Below are positions 34,377 through 41,473 of a DNA stretch of 64,000 bases, one piece after another (the stretch's first letter is position 1; every line of letters starts with the position of its first letter). This stretch comes from JBCBWG01 sp039186015 (GTDB taxonomy: Bacteria > Pseudomonadota > Alphaproteobacteria > Rhizobiales > Hyphomicrobiaceae). The position numbers and the translations under genes were made by a program. The notes beneath the pieces were generated by a model. The model saw nothing but the letters and a program-made list of their open reading frames with translations, was not told where the DNA came from and made no database searches. The stretch lies in the NCBI GenBank assembly GCA_039186015.1, contig JBCDAH010000002.1:1-64000 (forward strand), in the 5' to 3' direction.

Positions 34377-35630
34377 CTAGCCTGCAAAAGCCAGGAGCTT
34401 GATCGCATCAAAGTCCTGTACGCCGCCGCCGACCCGTTTGGTCGTGTAGAACAAGACGTACGGCTTCGATGAGTACGGGTCGCGCAGGACGCGCACACCG
34501 ACCCGGTCGACGATCAAATACCCGCGGCGGAAGTCGCCGAACGCAATGGCGTTTGCGTCCGCGGCCACGTCGGGCATGTCCTCGGCTTCGACAACACTAT
34601 AGCCCATCAATGTTGGCGTCTGACCCGGTGCCGCTGCAGGCTGCCAGATGTAGTTGCCGTCACCGTCCTTCAGCTTGCGGACCGCGGCCTGGGTTGCGCG
34701 ACTCATGACGAATGTCGCGTTGGCGCGATACGTCGCCTTGAGTGCATAGATCAGATCGATCAACACATCGGCGGGCGCACTTGCCGGGAAAGCGCCGGCG
34801 GCTCCGGTTGCCAGCGTGCCGATGTTGCCCCACGACCAGGCCGAGTCTGCAACGGTCGGGTAGACCAGGAAACCACGCGGTTTGTTCACGCCGTCGCCCG
34901 TGACGAAGGCCGTGCCCTCCTGCTCGGCGAACGCCCCCCGGATCTCCTCCGCGATCCAGTCGTCGATGTTGACGGCACTATCATCAAGGAGCGATTGGGT
35001 CGCGGCCGGCATCGCATAGAGTTCCATCGTCGGGAACGACAACTCAGCCAGGGTCGGCGCATCCGTTTCCGATCGCACCGCCGTCTCGCCAACCCAACCG
35101 GCAGCAGCCCCCGACGTTGCGAATGGCTTCTTGAACACCGCACTCGAGACCTGACGCACGCCGGCAATCGAGCGGATCGGAGAAATCTGCCGCAGCGCGG
35201 CATTGATCGTGCTCTCCGTCTCGTCAGGAACGAGATAGCCTCCGTCGGCATCAGACGACGCAGAAAGTGCCTTGGCTTCAAAACCTCGGATGGCGGCAGC
35301 ATCGCCCGACCGTACATAGGCATCGAAGGCGTGCTTGTGTTCGAGGTTGGTGACCGGCGAGTCCAGACCACCACCAAGCGTTGGGCGCGCCGCCTTGTAG
35401 GCCAGACCATCCATCGTCCGCTGATGACGATCGAGTTCCTGATTAATGCGTGCGAGCTTGTCGTCAGTCAGCACATCCGCAGACTGGCGGCGCTCGATTT
35501 CATCGAGCCTCAAGTCGTTGGTTTCCTTGAAGGCCTCGAAAGCGCGCACGAGATCGTCGATTGCGACGACAACGTTGTCCGATGCAGCTTTTGTTTCCAT
35601 CTTTGTTTCCATGTCGGTCGGGTTCACCAC
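34377..35630 (-). CDS. GTA g5-type major capsid protein (HK97 fold)
   Basis: The 417-aa protein starts at GTG 35630, overlapping the protease stop by 7 nt, after a GAGGT ribosome binding site. The first hundred or so residues are helical and coiled (FEAFKETNDLRLDEIERRQS) and form the delta domain removed by the protease. The mature part begins around KALSASSDADGGYLVPDETE. HK97 features follow: AGWVGETAVRSETDAPTLAE, PAATQSLLDDSAVNIDDWIA and RVGVRVLRDPYSSKPYVLFY. Confidence 0.95.
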   Translation of the reverse strand: MVNPTDMETKMETKAASDNVVVAIDDLVRAFEAFKETNDLRLDEIERRQSADVLTDDKLARINQELDRHQRTMDGLAYKAARPTLGGGLDSPVTNLEHKHAFDAYVRSGDAAAIRGFEAKALSASSDADGGYLVPDETESTINAALRQISPIRSIAGVRQVSSAVFKKPFATSGAAAGWVGETAVRSETDAPTLAELSFPTMELYAMPAATQSLLDDSAVNIDDWIAEEIRGAFAEQEGTAFVTGDGVNKPRGFLVYPTVADSAWSWGNIGTLATGAAGAFPASAPADVLIDLIYALKATYRANATFVMSRATQAAVRKLKDGDGNYIWQPAAAPGQTPTLMGYSVVEAEDMPDVAADANAIAFGDFRRGYLIVDRVGVRVLRDPYSSKPYVLFYTTKRVGGGVQDFDAIKLLAFAG

Positions 35631-36361
35631 GGCTTTACCTCTTTCAGTGCTGGGGCGTTGCGATTGGATCGGAGCAAGGCGGCGGCTTCGGCAATGCGTG
35701 TTGTCAGCTGTTGCTCCACCGATGAGGCCCGCCCCGCATCTCGCCGGAGTGCCAGGCCTTTGAAGCCATCGCGCATCAACGCGCTGGCTTCTGAGCGTGT
35801 GAACCCAGCATCCCGCGTGAGCCAGCGCTCAAACTCCCGCACGCTTGGCACATGATCGGCAAACGGCGGTGATTTCACAGAGGCGACGCGGGCGTCTGCC
35901 AGCATCGGAAATGTGACAATTGAGATCTCCCAGAGATCGACTTCATGCAGATGACGCGTGCCGGTACGGCGGTACCGCACAGATCGTGCCGCGCGGAAGC
36001 CAATCGAAAGACCATCAATCGCACCGGCCCGCATCAACGCCAGAACTTCACGCGCGCGTGCCACTTCCGGCATCAAGCGGCCGCGTGCGAACAGCCCTCG
36101 CGCATCCTCGTGCAGGCGTTCCCAAATACCGATCGGCTGGTTGGGATCGTGCTGGAAGAGCAGTTTGACACCATCCGGCCCGCGAGCGCGCAACGATTTT
36201 CGAAAGGCTCCGGGCTTCACGACATCGCGCCCGAGATCTTCGCGATTGAACAGGCTCGCGTACCCTTCAAAGGTTCCGTCCAGCGAGGCCCCCTTGAGAT
36301 CGAGCGCGCAAAACTTCACCTCGGTCGCAGCCTCTAGCAGCGGCCTTCTTACATCCGGCAT
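35624..36361 (-). CDS. GTA g4-type prohead protease (HK97 S78 family)
   Basis: The 245-aa protein has FEGYASLFNREDLGRDVVKP, the catalytic His in LLFQHDPNQPIG and the catalytic Ser in GAIDGLSIGFRA. HLHEVDLWEISIVTFPM follows, the family end motif. It cleaves the capsid delta domain and is then lost from the head. The C-terminal extension of about 90 residues is charged and may be a scaffold. It overlaps the capsid gene by 7 nt. Confidence 0.93.
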   Translation of the reverse strand: MPDVRRPLLEAATEVKFCALDLKGASLDGTFEGYASLFNREDLGRDVVKPGAFRKSLRARGPDGVKLLFQHDPNQPIGIWERLHEDARGLFARGRLMPEVARAREVLALMRAGAIDGLSIGFRAARSVRYRRTGTRHLHEVDLWEISIVTFPMLADARVASVKSPPFADHVPSVREFERWLTRDAGFTRSEASALMRDGFKGLALRRDAGRASSVEQQLTTRIAEAAALLRSNRNAPALKEVKPW

Positions 36362-36405
36362 GTTCTCGTCCTGGGTTTGCGATCGAAGAGGTTGGTATTG
36401 GTTCT

Positions 36406-36438
36406 GCGTCAGGCGTTGGCGTCAGTAATTGGCGTCAG
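36406..36438. repeat. 13-bp period triple repeat between portal and protease genes
   Basis: GCGTCAG recurs at 36406, 36419 and 36432, an exact 13-bp period. On the coding strand it reads CTGACGC three times and overlaps the portal stop codon. In RcGTA a small gene (g3.5) sits at this place; here the 73-bp gap is too short for it. Confidence 0.7.
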
Positions 36439-37547
36439 GCGTCTGCGTCGATCGGGCCGTAGCCGACTGCCGTCCGCTTTTCATTGGTTGACAGGAAGCT
36501 GGCCCCGTTGAGCCGGTCCCACAGTGCGTCACGCTCCGTCCTCAGCGCTTCGACAGCATCGAGATCCGGCCGGAACGAGAGCGTTTGCGCGAACGCAGGA
36601 GCGAGCCAGTTACCAAAGGCGCGCGCGGTGCGATTAACCAGCGGCAACACGGTCTGGCGCCAGAACGCACGATTGGCCTCTCGATAGTTGTCGTAGTGGT
36701 TGTCGCCGGGAATACCGAGCAGCATTGGCGGCACGCCCAGCGCGAGTGCGATGTCGCGTGCCGCGCCGTTCTTGGCAGTTGCGGAGTCCATGTCCCGCGG
36801 CGACAGGCTCATGGTCTTCCATTCGAGACCGCCTTCCAAAAGAAGCGGACGACCGGCATTTCTTGCGCCTTGGAAACTGTCTTCCAGCTCCGCCTTGAGA
36901 CGCGCGAACTGTTCTGCCGTCAGCTGCTCGGCGGCGTTGTAGACCAAAGCGCCAGACGGACGGGCGGCATTGTCCAGCAGCGCCTTGCTCCAACGGCTAC
37001 AGCTATTGTGAATGTCAATGGCCGTGGCCGCGGCCTCGATCGGCGACAGACCATAGTGATCATCAAACGGATGAAAGAGGCGCAAGTGCAAGAGTTTGGG
37101 GACGCCGTCAACGACGTCGCCGTTGATCACCTTACGTCGACCATTGACACGATATTCGTGGGCTGTCGGCCAGCCGTCCTGATCGGTCAGTGTGCGGACC
37201 CGGTCTGGCCGGAGCAGATGTAACCCGGCAATACCTTGATTACCGGCGACCGCTTCGGCGTAGGCGTTTCCGGACACGAGCAGGTGCCCGTACCAGGTCT
37301 CGAAAAAGTCGGTCGCGGTCTGGCCGGGCGCCGGGCGCATCATCAGCTCCTGAACGGGTGACTGATCCTGCGGGGCGTCGCCCTCATAGGCCAACAACGG
37401 AACCGAAGCGGCCGCCTCGGATATGAGGCGCACACACCGATACACAACGGCATTTCGCATCATGCCGTGGCGCGCGAAACCCGCATAATCGCGCGGCGCC
37501 CAGTTGGCGTGGGTTAGGTTCTCTATCGCAACCAGGGGGCGTGCCAT
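36435..37547 (-). CDS. GTA g3-type portal protein (HK97 family)
   Basis: The 370-aa protein has RNAVVYRCVRLISEAAASVP, then DFFETWYGHLLVSGNAYAEA, FHPFDDHYGLSPIEAAATAI and LGVPPMLLGIPGDNHYDNYR. All are signature segments of HK97-type portals. It forms the dodecameric DNA entry ring of the capsid. It starts 6 bp after the terminase stop. The C-terminus (FLSTNEKRTAVGYGPIDADA) is the usual portal end. Confidence 0.95.
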   Translation of the reverse strand: MARPLVAIENLTHANWAPRDYAGFARHGMMRNAVVYRCVRLISEAAASVPLLAYEGDAPQDQSPVQELMMRPAPGQTATDFFETWYGHLLVSGNAYAEAVAGNQGIAGLHLLRPDRVRTLTDQDGWPTAHEYRVNGRRKVINGDVVDGVPKLLHLRLFHPFDDHYGLSPIEAAATAIDIHNSCSRWSKALLDNAARPSGALVYNAAEQLTAEQFARLKAELEDSFQGARNAGRPLLLEGGLEWKTMSLSPRDMDSATAKNGAARDIALALGVPPMLLGIPGDNHYDNYREANRAFWRQTVLPLVNRTARAFGNWLAPAFAQTLSFRPDLDAVEALRTERDALWDRLNGASFLSTNEKRTAVGYGPIDADA

Positions 37548-37553
37548 GCAGCC

Positions 37554-38933
37554 TCAAATCCTTCTAACGGTGGGCGTCGCAGGTGCGTCGAGCACAAGAT
37601 CCGTCAAGGCCCAAACCAACGCGTCGAGGCGGTCGGGGCTGCGGGTGGCCGTTCCGGCCTCACTACCAAACGTCAGCATTTGTGCTTCCAGCGCTCCAAA
37701 GTGCCCGACATGGGCAACACGGCCTTCGGCATAGAGGGCCGCGACCGGTTCCGCCCGCAGCCACTTTCCGCGCGTGGCACGAACCTTGCGCAACGGAACG
37801 TCGCGCGCCGCCTGGCGGAGAACGCTCTCGACCAGGTCGCCGCCCTGGTTTACTTCAGCGACGACTCGATCGGCTTCGAAGTCGCGATAGGCTGCGACGG
37901 CGGCACGGGCCCAGACGTCTGGTGTGCGCCCCTGGACCGTTCGATCGGCGAGGACGTAAGCGCGCCCATCAATACCGCGCCCGACAACAACGAGGCCGCA
38001 GGCATCCGAGGCGGCATGCGCCGTCACGGGTGGGTCGACGCCAACGACGATGCGGCAAAGCTCCGGCGGCTTTGAAATCCGATGGCTGGCAATCCAGTCC
38101 TCACGCCACAGGGCCCCGATCTGAACCGCGATCAGCTCGCCGTCGAGTTCCTGCCGCCCCAGCAAAGATCCGCCATAGCGCTTGCGCATCTGGTCGACGA
38201 AACCGGGTGCCAGATTGGCCGCATTCGCCTCCGTTCGTGCATGCGTCACAACCGTCGCCGGGTCGTCTATGAGTTGCTGCAGCAATGGAATGGCGCGCGG
38301 CGTGGTGGTCACCAGCGCGCGCGGCGCATGTCCAAGGCGTAGGCCGAACTGCAGCATGTCCCACACCGCAGCCGGGCGACGCCACTTGGCAAGCTCATCA
38401 CACCAGGCCGCATGAAACTGCGGGCCGCGCAGCGCGTCGGGAGTCTCGGCTGAGATGACCTGCGCGACTGTGCCGTTCGGCCACGTCAGCGTGCCCTTTG
38501 AGGCCACAAACTCCGGTCGTTCCTCATCACTATGAACCGAAAGAACACCGGACTCACCTTCGATCATAACGCTGCGAACATCGTGCGCCGTCTCCCCGAT
38601 CAACGCCATGCGAGACGCAGGCCGATCTGAAAATGGTGCCAAACCCAGAGCCAGCGCGCGGACCCACTCGGCACCAGCCCGCGTCTTCCCTGCCCCACGT
38701 CCGCCGAGAAACAGCCAGGTGCGCCACGGCCCGCCGTTGGCCGTGCCGGCCGGAGGCAGCTGATCGTCCCGCGCCCAAACTTCCCAATCTTGCAAAAGGC
38801 GGGCGAAGGTTTCAGCCGGCCAACTTGCGATCTCAGCCTTCAGGGCTTCCGCTGTCGGTCCCGAGACGTTCGCGCAGGCGATGAATGCGCTCCGTAATGC
38901 TGTGGCGGAATGCGTTCTGATCGTCGATGACAT
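37554..38933 (-). CDS. GTA g2-type large terminase (DNA packaging ATPase/nuclease)
   Basis: The protein of about 459 aa packages DNA into the capsid. Walker A is in WLFLGGRGAGKTRAGAEWVR. Downstream are ALIGETAHDVRSVMIEGESG, AWCDELAKWRRPAAVWDML (Walker B-like DE) and the nuclease motif IVVGVDPPVTAHAASDACG. ATG 38933 overlaps the 3' end of g1 by about 100 nt. The frame is open to 38969, and I see no later in-frame ATG before the conserved region, so the exact start is unsure. In GTAs this enzyme packages mainly random host DNA. Confidence 0.93.
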   Translation of the reverse strand: MSSTIRTHSATALRSAFIACANVSGPTAEALKAEIASWPAETFARLLQDWEVWARDDQLPPAGTANGGPWRTWLFLGGRGAGKTRAGAEWVRALALGLAPFSDRPASRMALIGETAHDVRSVMIEGESGVLSVHSDEERPEFVASKGTLTWPNGTVAQVISAETPDALRGPQFHAAWCDELAKWRRPAAVWDMLQFGLRLGHAPRALVTTTPRAIPLLQQLIDDPATVVTHARTEANAANLAPGFVDQMRKRYGGSLLGRQELDGELIAVQIGALWREDWIASHRISKPPELCRIVVGVDPPVTAHAASDACGLVVVGRGIDGRAYVLADRTVQGRTPDVWARAAVAAYRDFEADRVVAEVNQGGDLVESVLRQAARDVPLRKVRATRGKWLRAEPVAALYAEGRVAHVGHFGALEAQMLTFGSEAGTATRSPDRLDALVWALTDLVLDAPATPTVRRI

Positions 38934-39354
38934 GCGCGTCGCCCTTGGGACCACGTTTCCTTGTTGCATTGGCGACCTGGGAGGCGTCCAAAACCTCGAG
39001 TTTCTCGAGATTGCGGATGAGACCGCTCAAGGCCCTGGCCTCACGCTCGTGATCAGCCGCGGAAAGGTTTCGGTCGTCGCGCTCCATGCTTGTCTCCAGT
39101 CGTTGAAGCTGCCGTTCAACGGCAGCGCGCAAGCGGGCAGCTAACTCGCCCGCGTTGCGGACCGGTTTGCTGTACCGGCTGATGGGCCGTAGCGTGGCCC
39201 GGGTTTCAGGCACCGACCAAGCCTCTGTGCGCGCGCGCCGATAAATCTGCGAACGCGATACGGCAAACTTTGTCGCGAGCTCGGCAACGGTCGTGTCGCC
39301 ACGCTCATAGGCAGCACGAATTGCCGCCCAATCCCGTCGTGATTGATCGGTCAT
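38833..39354 (-). CDS. GTA g1-type small terminase-like protein with HTH domain
   Basis: The 173-aa protein starts MTDQSRRDWAAIRAAYERGD. A homeodomain-like helix-turn-helix follows (TTVAELATKFAVSRSQIYRR), and then a long charged helical part (LAARLRAAVERQLQRLETSM, REARALSGLIRNLEKLEVLD). The position directly before the large terminase, the HTH and the helical middle fit a small terminase. In RcGTA the equivalent protein has lost site specificity. The 3' end lies inside the large-terminase frame. It is the first gene of the GTA operon. Confidence 0.8.
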   Translation of the reverse strand: MTDQSRRDWAAIRAAYERGDTTVAELATKFAVSRSQIYRRARTEAWSVPETRATLRPISRYSKPVRNAGELAARLRAAVERQLQRLETSMERDDRNLSAADHEREARALSGLIRNLEKLEVLDASQVANATRKRGPKGDAHVIDDQNAFRHSITERIHRLRERLGTDSGSPEG

Positions 39355-39710
39355 TCCCGGACATTTTTGATGGGTTCAGGTACTTATGGATTTCAGGTGC
39401 TGATAGATTTCAGGACTTGAAACGCTATGAGGCCGGCTTATCGCGTTTCAGGTTTCGCGCGAACCATACCCCACTTGTTCTTTCACCTGTTCTCTAGGTC
39501 TTTAAGTTTTCAAGTCTTTGGGTCTTCGTGGCCGGCCACCCAACGGGACGATTGCATGGGTGGCTCAACGATATCGGATGGTTCCGATGTTGTTCCGTCA
39601 AGATTGCCGCACTCGGCAACATCTGACTTCGGGAGGAGATGTGGGCTAGTGAAGCGAGTCCGCCCATGGCGAACATGATCTGGAACCACTCAGCCACAAT
39701 TCCCGAGCAT
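39355..39710 (-). other. Long leader of the GTA operon, possible structured RNA
   Basis: Between the promoter at 39717-39745 and g1 lie about 355 transcribed bases. Hairpins within it are ATCGGA-TGGT-TCCGAT (39573-39588) and TTGCCG-CACT-CGGCAA (39604-39619). A perfect 12-bp palindrome, GTGGCCGGCCAC, lies at 39528-39539. A 17-bp repeat array follows close to g1. A 67-codon frame begins with GTG at 39697, but its product has no recognisable features. The region could be an untranslated leader, a small RNA gene or a short unrecognised gene. Confidence 0.5.
39375..39414. repeat. Three 17-bp-period TTCAGG repeats just upstream of GTA g1
   Basis: TTCAGG occurs at 39375, 39392 and 39409, an exact 17-bp period. 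The first two 17-bp units (TTCAGGTACTTATGGAT and TTCAGGTGCTGATAGAT) match at 13 positions. A fourth TTCAGG lies at 39447. They are 21-60 bp before the g1 start. They could be operator sites or remnants of a short duplication. Confidence 0.75.
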
Positions 39711-39716
39711 GAATTA

Positions 39717-39745
39717 AAAGTATCAAATCACCGTCGCGCTGTCAA
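39717..39745 (-). promoter_or_regulatory. Near-consensus sigma70 promoter reading toward the GTA operon
   Basis: On the minus strand TTGACA (39745-39740) is a perfect -35 box. It is followed by a 17-bp spacer and TACTTT (39722-39717) as the -10 box. The surroundings are AT-rich. The start point would be near 39710. No full CtrA site (TTAA-N7-TTAA) is seen here. Confidence 0.72.
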
Positions 39746-39843
39746 GCCAAATATCTGATTTTCAATTGCTTTTTCGTTTCTCGACTTTGCAAAACCGATA
39801 ATGATACGGCAAACCTCTTCGACGGGGATAAGTTTGCATCCCG

Positions 39844-40719
39844 CTATTTGTTGGCCGGCGTCCGCTCCTTATAAAGTACGAAAATGCCGGCACCGAATAT
39901 CAACGCGCCGCCAATCCAGGTCGATCCGTCGGGTGCTTGCGCGAACAGGATGTAGCCCAGAAGGGCCGCCCAGACCAACTTGAGAAAGTCAAACGGCATG
40001 ACGGCTGTGGCGTCCGCCTGCTTCAGGCTTTCGGCGAGCGCCAGCTGTGCGATTGTTCCAGATACGCCGATAAACACAAGCATCATCCAGGCGAATGCAC
40101 TGGGCCACGTCCAGGTCAGGAGTGCCGGAACAAATGAGAGCACGCTCAAAAGGATACTCATATAACCTGTAATCGTTAGGCTGCTCTCCGTTCGCGCGAG
40201 CTTTTTAATCACAATCATGGTCACCGCCCAAGTTGCGGCAGAGCCGATAACGAGGATCGCGCCAATATCAATTGCGACCAAATCAAGACGCAAAACGATA
40301 GCGGTTCCAAGAAAACCGAGCACTGTCGCGCCAATTCGCGTCGCGTCGAGCCGCTCATTGAGAAACATCACGCTGAGGATGGCCATAAACAGAGGTGCCG
40401 TAAACGCCAAAGCTGTGACCCGCGCAATCGGTGTCATGGCGAGGGCGGAAAAGAAGGCCAGCATTGCGCCAACGTTCAAAAGTGCGCGTAAGATGTGCAT
40501 GCTCAGTCGGTCCGTGCGCAAAAATCCCAGGCCGGACCGAAAAACCACCGGCAGAAAAATCAAGAGACCGAAGAAATTGCGAAAAAACGCGATTTGAAAC
40601 GGATGCAGTTCGCTGGAAATAAACGAAATAGCCGCATGCATGGTCGAAAAACAAACCGTCGATGCGACCATCAAAATAATACCGCGGATAGCCGGGCTGC
40701 TCGACATCCAATAACTCAT
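39844..40719 (-). CDS. EamA/DMT-family transporter
   Basis: From ATG 40719 (MSYWMSSSPAIRGIILMVAS) the 291-aa inner-membrane protein has about ten hydrophobic segments in two EamA repeats. FQIAFFRNFFGLLIFLPVVF is typical of the SAM/RhaT-like DMT group. LAFTAPLFMAILSVMFLNER closes the first repeat, and the second repeat has FLKLVWAALLGYILFAQAPD. The substrate is unknown. It lies upstream of the GTA on the same strand but is separated by 489 bp and the GTA promoter. Confidence 0.82.
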   Translation of the reverse strand: MSYWMSSSPAIRGIILMVASTVCFSTMHAAISFISSELHPFQIAFFRNFFGLLIFLPVVFRSGLGFLRTDRLSMHILRALLNVGAMLAFFSALAMTPIARVTALAFTAPLFMAILSVMFLNERLDATRIGATVLGFLGTAIVLRLDLVAIDIGAILVIGSAATWAVTMIVIKKLARTESSLTITGYMSILLSVLSFVPALLTWTWPSAFAWMMLVFIGVSGTIAQLALAESLKQADATAVMPFDFLKLVWAALLGYILFAQAPDGSTWIGGALIFGAGIFVLYKERTPANK

Positions 40720-40846
40720 GCCGCGACTTCGCGCCCGCATCGCCCTGCAGCCAAGACGGCTCGACATACGGTGCGCACGGTCAGCCTGCAGGCCGAACGC
40801 CATTGGCGCCGAACGCGGCGCAACGGGAACGCCTTAGAGCCAGCCA

Positions 40847-41380
40847 TCACGCCTCATACCGGTCGCCAACGTCATCCCCTTCATCGGGCACGTCCCAGTC
40901 TTCAACAATGTAGTCCGCCAGCGAGTCGGGCTTGGCCGCAGTCTCAGGCAGACACCATGACGTTACTGAGATGCCGGCTTGCTGCACCGTTTCCTGGGTG
41001 CCGGACACGAGCGGATGCCACCAGGACAAGTCCTGCCCCTCGGAAATTCGGCGATAGGCACACGTGGGCGGCAGCCAGGACAGCGTTCGCGCCGCATCCG
41101 GATCGAGCGAGATACAATCTGGTACCCGCACCTGTCGGTTCGCATAGTCACGACATCGGCACGATTTGAGGTCAAGTAGTCGGCATGCGAGGTTGGTGAG
41201 GTAGATGTCGCCGGTATCTTCATCCTCGACTTTCAGGAGGCAGCATCGCCCACACCCGTCGCATAGGCTTTCCCACTCGCCTTGGGTCATTTCGTGCAGC
41301 TGCTTTCGCTGCCAGAATGGCGCATCGGCAGCCGAAGCCTGCGATCCGTCAGTTATTTGCGGGCGTGTTGTGCGTTGCAT
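40847..41380 (-). CDS. YcgN-family cysteine-cluster protein (UPF0260/COG2983)
   Basis: The protein of about 177 aa contains APFWQRKQLHEMTQGEWESL directly followed by CDGCGRCC, the hallmark of the family. More cysteines come in LTNLACRLLDLKSCRCRDY and VPDCISLDPD. ADYIVEDWDVP ends the conserved part. The clustered cysteines suggest a bound metal or iron-sulfur centre; the function is not established. I use ATG 41380; a TTG at 41434 is also open. It is divergent from the PBP gene. Confidence 0.82.
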   Translation of the reverse strand: MQRTTRPQITDGSQASAADAPFWQRKQLHEMTQGEWESLCDGCGRCCLLKVEDEDTGDIYLTNLACRLLDLKSCRCRDYANRQVRVPDCISLDPDAARTLSWLPPTCAYRRISEGQDLSWWHPLVSGTQETVQQAGISVTSWCLPETAAKPDSLADYIVEDWDVPDEGDDVGDRYEA

Positions 41381-41473
41381 ATCGTGGTAATTGGGACTAC
41401 CGAACTGTATGTCGGGCGGTGCATTGAGCCGCAATCAAAGCGGCAACAGCTAAATGTTGCAACGGGGTGAAAC

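Noticed and set aside
23805..39354. An integrated temperate prophage
   Set aside because: The gene order is that of RcGTA. There are no integrase, repressor, replication or lysogeny genes, and I found no flanking direct repeats at tRNA genes.
39490..39700. 4.5S (SRP) RNA or 6S RNA in the GTA leader
   Set aside because: The hairpins do not match the conserved SRP tetraloop region or the 6S central bubble. I kept the region only as a structured leader.
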